NCBI GenBank assembly: GCA_036971475.1
Contig: JBAIZL010000006.1
Coordinates: forward strand, 11,251,656 to 11,315,655
DNA: 64,000 nucleotides
Direction: 5' to 3'
DNA from: Prosapia bicincta
Taxonomy: Eukaryota > Arthropoda > Insecta > Hemiptera > Cercopidae
The notes under the pieces are model-generated. The model was not told where the DNA came from, did no database searches, and saw nothing but the letters and a program-made list of their open reading frames with translations. Made by a program: the position numbers and the translations under genes. This document shows positions 1 to 15,900 of the stretch, piece after piece; within the stretch, counting starts at the first letter, position 1, and each line of letters starts with the position of its first letter.

Positions 1-30
1 TACTATATCCGCGTATGAAAGTCATGCTGT

Positions 31-1360
31 ACTACCTATATTTAAATATACCTGTAAAGTCTCCAGTTAGGATAGATTTGGTTGTAATTTTATACATTAC
101 TATATACCTATATTTAAATATACCTGTAAAGTGTCCAGTCAGGATGGATATGGTTATAATTTTATACAACATTACTATATACCTATATTTAAATATACCT
201 GTAAAGTCTCCAGTTAGGATAGATTTGGTTGTAATTTTATACATTACTATATACCTACATTTAAATATACCTGTAAAGTGTCCAGTCAGGATGGATATGG
301 TTATAATTTTATACAACATTACTATATACCTACATTTAAATATACCTGTAAAGTGTCCAGTCAGGATGGATATGGTTATAATTTTATACAACATTACTAT
401 ATACCTACATTTAAATATACCTGTAAAGTGTCCAGTCAGGATGGATATGGTTATAATTTTATACAACATTACTATATACCTATATTTAAATATACCTGTA
501 AAGTCTCCAGTTAGGATAGATTTGGTTGTAATTTTATACATTACTATATACCTACATTTAAATATACCTGTAAAGTCTCCAGTTAGGATAGATTTGGTTG
601 TAATTTTATACATTACTATATACCTACATTTAAATATACCTGTAAAGTGTCCAGTCAGGATGGATATGGTTATAATTTTATACAACATTACTATATACCT
701 ACATTTAAATATACCTGTAAAGTGTCCAGTCAGGATGGATATGGTTATAATTTTATACAACATTACTATATACCTACATTTAAATATACCTATGAAGTCT
801 CCAGTTAGGATAGATTTGGTTGTAATTTTATACATTACTATATACCTACATTTAAATATACCTGTAAAGTGTCCAGTCAGGATGGATATGGTTATAATTT
901 TATACAACATTACTATATACCTACATTTAAATATACCTATGAAGTCTCCAGTTAGGATAGATTTGGTTGTAATTTTATACATTACTATATACCTACATTT
1001 AAATATACCTATGAAGTCTCCAGTTAGGATAGATTTGGTTATAATTTTATACAACATTACTATATACCTACATTTAAATATACCTGTAAAGTGTCCAGTC
1101 AGGATGGATATGGTTATAATTTTATACAACATTACTATATACCTACATTTAAATATACCTATGAAGTCTCCAGTTAGGATAGATTTGGTTGTAATTTTAT
1201 ACATTACTATATACCTACATTTAAATATACCTATGAAGTCTCCAGTTAGGATAGATTTGGTTATAATTTTATACAACATTACTATATACCTACATTTAAA
1301 TATACCTATGAAGTCTCCAGTTAGAATAGATTTGGTTGTAATTTTACACAATACTATATA
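31..1360 (+). repeat. Left-edge divergent satellite units (GTAAAGTGTCC/75-bp type)
   Basis: Units near the left end carry CCTGTAAAGTGTCCAGTCAGGATGGATATGG-like variants (split here as CCTGTAAAGTG, TCCAGTCAGG, ATGGATATGG) and the 75-bp form with TACAACATTAC. They alternate with 72-bp units. The same GTAAAG(T/A)(G/A)TCC and GGATGGAT features return only in the terminal units at 51525-51578 and in the inverted arm at 51671-51740. Edge units resembling one another while the interior is uniform fits older units surviving at array borders. By about 1400 the array becomes the standard CTATGAAGTCTCC type. Confidence 0.8.
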
Positions 1361-4300
1361 CCTATATTTAAATATACCTATGAAGTCTCCAGTTAGGATA
1401 GATTTGGTTATAATTTTATACATTACTATATACCTATATTTAAATATACCTATGAACTCTCCAGTTAGGGTAGATTTGGTTGTAATTTTATACATTACTA
1501 TATACCTATATTTAAATATACCTATGAAGTCTCCAGTTAGGATAGATTTGGTTATAATTTTATACATTACTATATACCTACATTTAAATATACCTATGAA
1601 GTCTCCAGTTAGGATAGATTTGGTTATAATTTTATACATTACTATATACCTATATTTAAATATACCTATGAAGTCTCCAGTTAGGATAGATTTGGTTGTA
1701 ATTTTATACATTACTATATACCTATATTTAAATATACCTATGAAGTCTCCAGTTAGGATAGATTTGGTTGTAATTTTATACATTACTATATACCTACATT
1801 TAAATATACCTATGAAGTCTCCAGTTAGGATAGATTTGGTTGTAATTTTATACATTACTATATACCTACATTTAAATATACCTATGAAGTCTCCAGTTAG
1901 GATAGATTTGGTTGTAACTTTATACATTACTATATACCTATATTTAAATATACCTATGAAGTCTCCAGTTAGGATAGATTTGGTTGTAATTTTATACATT
2001 ACTATATACCTACATTTAAATATACCTATGAAGTCTCCAGTTAGGATAGATTTGGTTGTAATTTTATACATTACTATATACCTATATTTAAATATACCTA
2101 TGAAGTCTCCAGTTAGGATAGATTTGGTTGTAATTTTATACATTACTATATACCTATATTTAAATATACCTATGAAGTCTCCAGTTAGGATAGATTTGGT
2201 TGTAATTTTATACATTACTATATACCTATATTTAAATATACCTATGAAGTCTCCAGTTAGAATAGATTTGGTTATAATTTTATACATTACTATATACCTA
2301 TATTTAAATATACCTATGAAGTCTCCAGTTAGAATAGATTTGGTTATAATTTTATACATTACTATATACCTATATTTAAATATACCTATGCAGTCTCCAG
2401 TTAGGATAGATTTGGTTATAATTTTATACATTACTATATACCTACATTTAAATATACCTATGAAGTCTCCAGTTAGAATAGATTTGGTTATAATTTTATA
2501 CATTACTATATACCTATATTTAAATATACCTATGAAGTCTCCAGTTAGGATAGATTTGGTTATAATTTTATACATTACTATATACCTATATTTAAATATA
2601 CCTATGAAGTCTCCAGTTAGGATAGATTTGGTTGTAATTTTATACATTACTATATACCTACATTTAAATATACCTATGAAGTCTCCAGTTAGGATAGATT
2701 TGGTTATAATTTTATACATTACTATATACCTATATTTAAATATACCTATGAAGTCTCCAATTAGAATAGATTTGGTTGTAATTTTATACATTACTATATA
2801 CCTATATTTAAATATACCTATGAAGTCTCCAATTAGAATAGATTTGGTTGTAATTTTATACATTACTATATACCTACATTTAAATATACCTATGAAGTCT
2901 CCAATTAGAATAGATTTGGTTGTAATTGTATACATTACTATATACCTACATTTAAATATACCTATGAAGTCTCCAATTAGAATAGATTTGGTTGTAATTT
3001 TATACATTACTATATACCTACATTTAAATATACCTATGAAGTCTCCAGTTAGGATAGATTTGGTTATAATTTTATACATTACTATATACCTATATTTAAA
3101 TATACCTATGAAGTCTCCAATTAGAATAGATTTGGTTGTAATTTTATACATTACTATATACCTATATTTAAATATACCTATGAAGTCTCCAGTTAGGATA
3201 GATTTGGTTATAATTTTATACATTACTATATACCTATATTTAAATATACCTATGAAGTCTCCAGTTAGGATAGATTTGGTTATAATTTTATACATTACTA
3301 TATACCTACATTTAAATATACCTATGAAGTCTCCAGTTAGGATAGATTTGGTTATAATTTTATACATTACTATATACCTATATTTAAATATACCTATGAA
3401 GTCTCCAATTAGAATAGATTTGGTTGTAATTTTATACATTACTATATACCTATATTTAAATATACCTATGAAGTCTCAATAGAATAGATTTGGTTGTAAT
3501 TTTATACATTACTATATACCTATATTTAAATATACCTATGAAGTCTCCAGTTAGATAGATTTGGTTGTAATTTTATACATTACTATATACCTATATTTAA
3601 ATATACCTATGAAGTCTCCAATTAGAATAGATTTGGTTGTAATTTTATACATTACTATATACCTATATTTAAATATACCTATGAAGTCTCCAATTAGAAT
3701 AGATTTGGTTGTAATTTTATACATTACTATATACCTATATTTAAATATACCTATGAAGTCTCCAATTAGAATAGATTTGGTTGTAATTTTATACATTACT
3801 ATATACCTATATTTAAATATACCTATGAAGTCTCCAATTAGAATAGATTTGGTTGTAATTTTATACATTACTATATACCTATATTTAAATATACCTATGA
3901 AGTCTCCAATTAGAATAGATTTGGTTGTAATTTTATACATTACTATATACCTATATTTAAATATACCTATGAAGTCTCCAATTAGAATAGATTTGGTTGT
4001 AATTTTATACATTACTATATACCTATATTTAAATATACCTATGAAGTCTCCAGTTAGGATAGATTTGGTTGTAATTTTATACATTACTATATACCTATAT
4101 TTAAATATACCTATGAAGTCTCCAATTAGAATAGATTTGGTTGTAATTTTATACATTACTATATACCTATATTTAAATATACCTATGAAGTCTCCAGTTA
4201 GGATAGATTTGGTTGTAATTTTATACATTACTATATACCTATATTTAAATATACCTATGAAGTCTCCAGTTAGGATAGATTTGGTTGTAATTTTATACAT

Positions 4301-5220
4301 TACTATATACCTATATTTAAATATACCTATGAAGTCTCCAGTTAGGATAGATTTGGTTGTAATTTTATACATTACTATATACCTATATTTAAATATACCT
4401 ATGAAGTCTCCAGTTAGGATAGATTTGGTTGTAATTTTATACATTACTATATACCTATATTTAAATATACCTATGAAGTCTCCAATTAGAATAGATTTGG
4501 TTGTAATTTTATACATTACTATATACCTATATTTAAATATACCTATGAAGTCTCCAGTTAGAATAGATTTGGTTGTAATTTTATACATTACTATATACCT
4601 ATATTTAAATATACCTATGAAGTCTCCAGTTAGGATAGATTTGGTTGTAATTTTATACATTACTATATACCTACATTTAAATATACCTATGAAGTCTCCA
4701 GTTAGAATAGATTTGGTTGTAATTTTATACATTACTATATACCTACATTTAAATATACCTATGAAGTCTCCAGTTAGATAGATTTGGTTGTAATTTTATA
4801 CATTACTATATACCTACATTTAAATATACCTATGAAGTCTCCAATTAGAATAGATTTGGTTGTAATTTTATACATTACTATATACCTACATTTAAATATA
4901 CCTATGAAGTCTCCAGTTAGGATAGATTTGGTTATAATTTTATACAACATTACTACATACCTACATTTAAATATACCTATGAAGTCTCCAATTAGAATAG
5001 ATTTGGTTATAATTTTATACATTACTATATACCTATATTTAAATATACCTATGAAGTCTCCAATTAGAATAGATTTGGTTGTAATTTTATACATTACTAT
5101 ATACCTACATTTAAATATACCTATGAAGTCTCCAGTTAGGATAGATTTGGTTATAATTTTATACATTACTATATACCTACATTTAAATATACCTATGAAG
5201 TCTCCAATTAGAATAGATTT

Positions 5221-8200
5221 GGTTATAGTTTAATACATTACTCTATACCTATATTTAAATATACCTATGAAGTCTCCAATTAGAATAGATTTGGTTATAA
5301 TTTTATACATTACTATATACCTACATTTAAATATACCTATGAAGTCTCCAATTAGGATAGATTTGGTTGTAATTTTATACATTACTATATACCTACATTT
5401 AAATATACCTATGAAGTCTCCAGTTAGGATAGATTTGGTTATAATTTTATACATTACTATATACCTACATTTAAATATACCTATGAAGTCTCCAATTAGG
5501 ATAGATTTGGTTGTAATTTTATACATTACTATATACCTACATTTAAATATACCTATGAAGTCTCCAGTTAGGATAGATTTGGTTATAATTTTATACATTA
5601 CTATATACCTACATTTAAATATACCTATGAAGTCTCCAGTTAGGATAGATTTGGTTGTAATTTTATACATTACTATATACCTACATTTAAATATACCTAT
5701 GAAGTCTCCAGTTAGGATAGATTTGGTTGTAATTTTATACATTACTATATACCTATATTTAAATATACCTATGAAGTCTCCAGTTAGGATAGATTTGGTT
5801 ATAATTTTATACATTACTATATACCTACATTTAAATATACCTATGAAGTCTCCAGTTAGGATAGATTTGGTTGAAATTTTATACATTACTATATACCTAC
5901 ATTTAAATATACCTATGAAGTCTCCAGTTAGGATAGATTTGGTTGTAATTTTATACATTACTATATACCTACATTTAAATATACCTATGAAGTCTCCAGT
6001 TAGGATAGATTTGGTTGTAATTTTATACATTACTATATACCTATATTTAAATATACCTATGAAGTCTCCAGTTAGGATAGATTTGGTTGTAATTTTATAC
6101 ATTACTATATACCTACATTTAAATATACCTATGAAGTCTCCAGTTAGGATAGATTTGGTTGTAATTTTATACATTACTATATACCTATATTTAAATATAC
6201 CTATGAAGTCTCCAGTTAGGATAGATTTGGTTGTAATTTTATACATTACTATATACCTACATTTAAATATACCTATGAAGTCTCCAGTTAGGATAGATTT
6301 GGTTATAATTTTATACATTACTATATACCTACATTTAAATATACCTATGAAGTCTCCAGTTAGGATAGATTTGGTTGTAATTTTATACATTACTATATAC
6401 CTACATTTAAATATACCTATGAAGTCTCCAATTAGAACAGATTTGGTTATAATTTTATACATTACTATATACCTACATTTAAATATACCTATGAAGTCTC
6501 CAGTTAGGATAGATTTGGTTATAATTTTATACATTACTATATACCTACATTTAAATATACCTATGAAGTCTCCAGTTAGGATAGATTTGGTTATAATTTT
6601 ATACATTACTATATACCTACATTTAAATATACCTATGAAGTCTCCAATTAGAACAGATTTGGTTATAATTTTATACATTACTATATACCTACATTTAAAT
6701 ATACCTATGAAGTCTCCAGTTAGGATAGATTTGGTTGTAATTTTATACATTACTATATACCTACATTTAAATATACCTATGAAGTCTCCAGTTAGGATAG
6801 ATTTGGTTGTAATTTTATACATTACTATATACCTACATTTAAATATACCTATGAAGTCTCCAGTTAGGATAGATTTGGTTGTAATTTTATACATTACTAT
6901 ATACCTATATTTAAATATACCTATGAAGTCTCCAATTAGAACAGATTTGGTTATAATTTTATACATTACTATATACCTACATTTAAATATACCTATGAAG
7001 TCTCCAGTTAGGATAGATTTGGTTGTAATTTTATACATTACTATATACCTATATTTAAATATACCTATGAAGTCTCCAGTTAGGATAGATTTGGTTGTAA
7101 TTTTATACATTACTATATACCTATATTTAAATATACCTATGAAGTCTCCAATTAGAACAGATTTGGTTATAATTTTATACATTACTATATACCTACATTT
7201 AAATATACCTATGAAGTCTCCAGTTAGGATAGATTTGGTTGTAATTTTATACATTACTATATACCTATATTTAAATATACCTATGAAGTCTCCAATTAGA
7301 ACAGATTTGGTTATAATTTTATACATTACTATATACCTACATTTAAATATACCTATGAAGTCTCCAGTTAGGATAGATTTGGTTGTAATTTTATACATTA
7401 CTATATACCTATATTTAAATATACCTATGAAGTCTCCAATTAGAACAGATTTGGTTATAATTTTATACATTACTATATACCTACATTTAAATATACCTAT
7501 GAAGTCTCCAGTTAGGATAGATTTGGTTGTAATTTTATACATTACTATATACCTACATTTAAATATACCTATGAAGTCTCCAATTAGAACAGATTTGGTT
7601 ATAATTTTATACATTACTATATACCTATATTTAAATATACCTATGAAGTCTCCAATTAGAATAGATTTGGTTGTAATTTTATACATTACTATATACCTAT
7701 ATTTAAATATACCTATGAAGTCTCCAATTAGAATAGATTTGGTTGTAATTTTATACATTACTATATACCTATATTTAAATATACCTATGAAGTCTCGAAT
7801 TAGAATAGATTTGGTTGTAATTTTATACATTACTATATACCTATATTTAAATATACCTATGAAGTCTCCAATTAGAATAGATTTGGTTGTAATTTTATAC
7901 ATTACTATATACCTATATTTAAATATACCTATGAAGTCTCCAATTAGAATAGATTTGGTTGTAATTTTATACATTACTATATACCTATATTTAAATATAC
8001 CTATGAAGTCTCCAATTAGAATAGATTTGGTTGTAATTTTATACATTACTATATACCTATATTTAAATATACCTATGAAGTCTCCAATTAGAATAGATTT
8101 GGTTGTAATTTTATACATTACTATATACCTATATTTAAATATACCTATGAAGTCTCCAATTAGAATAGATTTGGTTGTAATTTTATACATTACTATATAC

Positions 8201-9975
8201 CTATATTTAAATATACCTATGAAGTCTCCAGTTAGGATAGATTTGGTTGTAATTTTATACATTACTATATACCTATATTTAAATATACCTATGAAGTCTC
8301 CAATTAGAATAGATTTGGTTGTAATTTTATACATTACTATATACCTATATTTAAATATACCTATGAAGTCTCCAATTAGAATAGATTTGGTTGTAATTTT
8401 ATACATTACTATATACCTATATTTAAATATACCTATGAAGTCTCCAATTAGAATAGATTTGGTTGTAATTTTATACATTACTATATACCTATATTTAAAT
8501 ATACCTATGAAGTCTCCAATTAGAATAGATTTGGTTGTAATTTTATACATTACTATATACCTATATTTAAATATACCTATGAAGTCTCCAATTAGAATAG
8601 ATTTGGTTGTAATTTTATACATTACTATATACCTATATTTAAATATACCTATGAAGTCTCCAATTAGAATAGATTTGGTTGTAATTTTATACATTACTAT
8701 ATACCTATATTTAAATATACCTATGAAGTCTCCAATTAGAATAGATTTGGTTGTAATTTTATACATTACTATATACCTATATTTAAATATACCTATGAAG
8801 TCTCCAGTTAGGATAGATTTGGTTGTAATTTTATACATTACTATATACCTATATTTAAATATACCTATGAAGTCTCCAATTAGAATAGATTTGGTTGTAA
8901 TTTTATACATTACTATATACCTATATTTAAATATACCTATGAAGTCTCCAGTTAGGATAGATTTGGTTGTAATTTTATACATTACTATATACCTATATTT
9001 AAATATACCTATGAAGTCTCCAGTTAGGATAGATTTGGTTGTAATTTTATACATTACTATATACCTATATTTAAATATACCTATGAAGTCTCCAGTTAGG
9101 ATAGATTTGGTTGTAATTTTATACATTACTATATACCTATATTTAAATATACCTATGAAGTCTCCAGTTAGGATAGATTTGGTTGTAATTTTATACATTA
9201 CTATATACCTATATTTAAATATACCTATGAAGTCTCCAATTAGAATAGATTTGGTTATAATTTTATACATTACTATATACCTATATTTAAATATACCTAT
9301 GAAGTCTCCAGTTAGGATAGATTTGGTGTTAATTTTATACATTACTATATACCTACATTTAAATATACCTATGAAGTCTCCAATTAGAATAGATTTGGTT
9401 GTAATTTTATTCATTACTATATACCTACATTTAAATATACCTATGAAGTCTCCAGTTAGGATAGATTTGGTTGTAATTTTATACATTACTATATACCTAC
9501 ATTTAAATATACCTATGAAGTCTCCAGTTAGGATAGATTTGGTTGTAATTTTATACATTACTATATACCTACATTTAAATATACCTATGAAGTCTCCAAT
9601 TAGAATAGATTTGGTTGTAATTTTATACGTTACTATATACCTACATTTAAATATACCTATGAAGTCTCCAGTTAGGATAGATTTGGTTATAATTTTATAC
9701 AACATTACTACATACCTACATTTAAATATACCTATGAAGTCTCCAATTAGAATAGATTTGGTTATAATTTTATACATTACTATATACCTATATTTAAATA
9801 TACCTATGAAGTCTCCAATTAGAATAGATTTGGTTGTAATTTTATACATTACTATATACCTACATTTAAATATACCTATGAAGTCTCCAGTTAGGATAGA
9901 TTTGGTTATAATTTTATACATTACTATATACCTACATTTAAATATACCTATGAAGTCTCCAATTAGAATAGATTT
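5221..9975 (+). repeat. Higher-order block, 4,755 bp (66 units + 3 bp)
   Basis: A rare marker unit, TTATAGTTTAATACATTACTC, occurs starting at about 5224, 9979 and 21720. The first two are 4,755 bp apart (66 x 72 + 3). Following the first two, the order of variant units matches for many units, including a private GTTGAAATT variant at about 5871 and 10625. A TACTACATACC variant unit precedes the marker by about 270 bp in all three cases. This indicates duplication of a multi-unit block rather than independent mutation. Confidence 0.85.
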
Positions 9976-12900
9976 GGTTATAGTTTAATACATTACTCTA
10001 TACCTATATTTAAATATACCTATGAAGTCTCCAATTAGAATAGATTTGGTTATAATTTTATACATTACTATATACCTACATTTAAATATACCTATGAAGT
10101 CTCCAATTAGGATAGATTTGGTTGTAATTTTATACATTACTATATACCTACATTTAAATATACCTATGAAGTCTCCAGTTAGGATAGATTTGGTTATAAT
10201 TTATACATTACTATATACCTACATTTAAATATACCTATGAAGTCTCCAATTAGGATAGATTTGGTTGTAATTTTATACATTACTATATACCTACATTTAA
10301 ATATACCTATGAAGTCTCCAGTTAGGATAGATTTGGTTATAATTTTATACATTACTATATACCTACATTTAAATATACCTATGAAGTCTCCAGTTAGGAT
10401 AGATTTGGTTGTAATTTTATACATTACTATATACCTACATTTAAATATACCTATGAAGTCTCCAGTTAGGATAGATTTGGTTGTAATTTTATACATTACT
10501 ATATACCTATATTTAAATATACCTATGAAGTCTCCAGTTAGGATAGATTTGGTTATAATTTTATACATTACTATATACCTACATTTAAATATACCTATGA
10601 AGTCTCCAGTTAGGATAGATTTGGTTGAAATTTTATACATTACTATATACCTACATTTAAATATACCTATGAAGTCTCCAGTTAGGATAGATTTGGTTGT
10701 AATTTTATACATTACTATATACCTACATTTAAATATACCTATGAAGTCTCCAGTTAGGATAGATTTGGTTGTAATTTTATACATTACTATATACCTATAT
10801 TTAAATATACCTATGAAGTCTCCAGTTAGGATAGATTTGGTTGTAATTTTATACATTACTATATACCTACATTTAAATATACCTATGAAGTCTCCAGTTA
10901 GGATAGATTTGGTTGTAATTTTATACATTACTATATACCTATATTTAAATATACCTATGAAGTCTCCAGTTAGGATAGATTTGGTTGTAATTTTATACAT
11001 TACTATATACCTACATTTAAATATACCTATGAAGTCTCCAGTTAGGATAGATTTGGTTATAATTTTATACATTACTATATACCTACATTTAAATATACCT
11101 ATGAAGTCTCCAGTTAGGATAGATTTGGTTGTAATTTTATACATTACTATATACCTACATTTAAATATACCTATGAAGTCTCCAATTAGAACAGATTTGG
11201 TTATAATTTTATACATTACTATATACCTACATTTAAATATACCTATGAAGTCTCCAGTTAGGATAGATTTGGTTATAATTTTATACATTACTATATACCT
11301 ACATTTAAATATACCTATGAAGTCTCCAGTTAGGATAGATTTGGTTATAATTTTATACATTACTATATACCTACATTTAAATATACCTATGAAGTCTCCA
11401 ATTAGAACAGATTTGGTTATAATTTTATACATTACTATATACCTACATTTAAATATACCTATGAAGTCTCCAGTTAGGATAGATTTGGTTGTAATTTTAT
11501 ACATTACTATATACCTACATTTAAATATACCTATGAAGTCTCCAGTTAGGATAGATTTGGTTGTAATTTTATACATTACTATATACCTACATTTAAATAT
11601 ACCTATGAAGTCTCCAGTTAGGATAGATTTGGTTGTAATTTTATACATTACTATATACCTATATTTAAATATACCTATGAAGTCTCCAATTAGAACAGAT
11701 TTGGTTATAATTTTATACATTACTATATACCTACATTTAAATATACCTATGAAGTCTCCAGTTAGGATAGATTTGGTTGTAATTTTATACATTACTATAT
11801 ACCTATATTTAAATATACCTATGAAGTCTCCAGTTAGGATAGATTTGGTTGTAATTTTATACATTACTATATACCTATATTTAAATATACCTATGAAGTC
11901 TCCAATTAGAACAGATTTGGTTATAATTTTATACATTACTATATACCTACATTTAAATATACCTATGAAGTCTCCAGTTAGGATAGATTTGGTTGTAATT
12001 TTATACATTACTATATACCTATATTTAAATATACCTATGAAGTCTCCAATTAGAACAGATTTGGTTATAATTTTATACATTACTATATACCTACATTTAA
12101 ATATACCTATGAAGTCTCCAGTTAGGATAGATTTGGTTGTAATTTTATACATTACTATATACCTATATTTAAATATACCTATGAAGTCTCCAATTAGAAC
12201 AGATTTGGTTATAATTTTATACATTACTATATACCTACATTTAAATATACCTATGAAGTCTCCAGTTAGGATAGATTTGGTTGTAATTTTATACATTACT
12301 ATATACCTACATTTAAATATACCTATGAAGTCTCCAATTAGAACAGATTTGGTTATAATTTTATACATTACTATATACCTACATTTAAATATACCTATGA
12401 AGTCTCCAGTTAGGATAGATTTGGTTGTAATTTTATACATTACTATATACCTACATTTAAATATACCTATGAAGTCTCCAGTTAGGATAGATTTGGTTGT
12501 AATTTTATACATTACTATATACCAACATTTAAATATACCTATGAAGTCTCCAGTTAGGATAGATTTGGTTGTAATTTTATACATTACTATATACCTATAT
12601 TTAAATATACCTATGAAGTCTCCAATTAGAACAGATTTGGTTATAATTTTATACATTACTATATACCTACATTTAAATATACCTATGAAGTCTCCAGTTA
12701 GGATAGATTTGGTTGTAACTTTATACATTACTATATACCTATATTTAAATATACCTATGAAGTCTCCAGTTAGGATAGATTTGGTTGTAATTTTATACAT
12801 TACTATATACCTATATTTAAATATACCTATGAAGTCTCCAGTTAGGATAGATTTGGTTGTAATTTTATACATTACTATATACCTATATTTAAATATACCT

Positions 12901-15900
12901 ATGAAGTCTCCAATTAGAACAGATTTGGTTATAATTTTATACATTACTATATACCTACATTTAAATATACCTATGAAGTCTCCAGTTAGGATAGATTTGG
13001 TTGTAATTTTATACATTACTATATACCTATATTTAAATATACCTATGAAGTCTCCAATTAGAACAGATTTGGTTATAATTTTATACATTACTATATACCT
13101 ACATTTAAATATACCTATGAAGTCTCCAGTTAGGATAGATTTGGTTGTAATTTTATACATTACTATATACCTATATTTAAATATACCTATGAAGTCTCCA
13201 ATTAGAACAGATTTGGTTATAATTTTATACATTACTATATACCTACATTTAAATATACCTATGAAGTCTCCAGTTAGGATAGATTTGGTTGTAATTTTAT
13301 ACATTACTATATACCTATATTTAAATATACCTATGAAGTCTCCAATTAGAACAGATTTGGTTATAATTTTATACATTACTATATACCTACATTTAAATAT
13401 ACCTATGAAGTCTCCAGTTAGGATAGATTTGGTTGTAATTTTATACATTACTATATACCTATATTTAAATATACCTATGAAGTCTCCAATTAGAACAGAT
13501 TTGGTTATAATTTTATACATTACTATATACCTACATTTAAATATACCTATGAAGTCTCCAGTTAGGATAGATTTGGTTATAATTTTATACATTACTATAT
13601 ACCTATATTTAAATATACCTATGAAGTCTCCAGTTAGGATAGATTTGGTTGTAATTTTATACATTACTATATACCTATATTTAAATATACCTATGAAGTC
13701 TCCAATTAGAACAGATTTGGTTATAATTTTATACATTACTATATACCTACATTTAAATATACCTATGAAGTCTCCAGTTAGGATAGATTTGGTTGTAATT
13801 TTATACATTACTATATACCTATATTTAAATATACCTATGAAGTCTCCAATTAGAACAGATTTGGTTATAATTTTATACATTACTATATACCTACATTTAA
13901 ATATACCTATGAAGTCTCCAGTTAGGATAGATTTGGTTGTAATTTTATACATTACTATATACCTATATTTAAATATACCTATGAAGTCTCCAGTTAGGAT
14001 AGATTTGGTTATAATTTTATACATTACTATATACCTATATTTAAATATACCTATGAAGTCTCCAGTTAGGATAGATTTGGTTGTAATTTTATACATTACT
14101 ATATACCTATATTTAAATATACCTATGAAGTCTCCAATTAGAACAGATTTGGTTATAATTTTATACATTACTATATACCTACATTTAAATATACCTATGA
14201 AGTCTCCAGTTAGGATAGATTTGGTTGTAATTTTATACATTACTATATACCTATATTTAAATATACCTATGAAGTCTCCAGTTAGGATAGATTTGGTTAT
14301 AATTTTATACATTACTATATACCTACATTTAAATATACCTATGAAGTCTCCAGTTAGGATAGATTTGGTTGTAATTTTATACATTACTATATACCTACAT
14401 TTAAATATACCTATGAAGTCTCCAATTAGAACAGATTTGGTTGTAATTTTATACATTACTATATACCTACATTTAAATATACCTATAAAGTCTCCAATTA
14501 GAACAGATTTGGTTATAATTTTATACATTACTATATACCTACATTTAAATATACCTATGAAGTCTCCAGTTAGGATAGATTTGGTTGTAATTTTATACAT
14601 TACTATATACCTATATTTAAATATACCTATGAAGTCTCCAGTTAGGATAGATTTGGTTGTAATTTTATACATTACTATATACCTATATTTAAATATACCT
14701 ATGAAGTCTCCAGTTAGGATAGATTTGGTTGTAATTTTATACATTACTATATACCTATATTTAAATATACCTATGAAGTCTCCAATTAGAACAGATTTGG
14801 TTATAATTTTATACATTACTATATACCTACATTTAAATATACCTATGAAGTCTCCAGTTAGGATAGATTTGGTTGTAATTTTATACATTACTATATACCT
14901 ATATTTAAATATACCTATGAAGTCTCCAATTAGAACAGATTTGGTTATAATTTTATACATTACTATATACCTACATTTAAATATACCTATGAAGTCTCCA
15001 GTTAGGATAGATTTGGTTGTAATTTTATACATTACTATATACCTATATTTAAATATACCTATGAAGTCTCCAATTAGAACAGATTTGGTTATAATTTTAT
15101 ACATTACTATATACCTACATTTAAATATACCTATGAAGTCTCCAGTTAGGATAGATTTGGTTGTAATTTTATACATTACTATATACCTATATTTAAATAT
15201 ACCTATGAAGTCTCCAATTAGAACAGATTTGGTTATAATTTTATACATTACTATATACCTACATTTAAATATACCTATGAAGTCTCCAGTTAGGATAGAT
15301 TTGGTTGTAATTTTATACATTACTATATACCTATATTTAAATATACCTATGAAGTCTCCAATTAGAACAGATTTGGTTATAATTTTATACATTACTATAT
15401 ACCTACATTTAAATATACCTATGAAGTCTCCAGTTAGGATAGATTTGGTTATAATTTTATACATTACTATATACCTATATTTAAATATACCTATGAAGTC
15501 TCCAGTTAGGATAGATTTGGTTGTAATTTTATACATTACTATATACCTATATTTAAATATACCTATGAAGTCTCCAATTAGAACAGATTTGGTTATAATT
15601 TTATACATTACTATATACCTACATTTAAATATACCTATGAAGTCTCCAGTTAGGATAGATTTGGTTGTAATTTTATACATTACTATATACCTATATTTAA
15701 ATATACCTATGAAGTCTCCAATTAGAACAGATTTGGTTATAATTTTATACATTACTATATACCTACATTTAAATATACCTATGAAGTCTCCAGTTAGGAT
15801 AGATTTGGTTGTAATTTTATACATTACTATATACCTATATTTAAATATACCTATGAAGTCTCCAGTTAGGATAGATTTGGTTATAATTTTATACATTACT

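Noticed and set aside
9..30. Target-site duplication flanking the 72-bp array
   Set aside because: The sequence before the first full unit (CATGCTGTAC) and after the inverted arm (AACATTAACC) share no convincing direct repeat, and the left border may lie outside the window.
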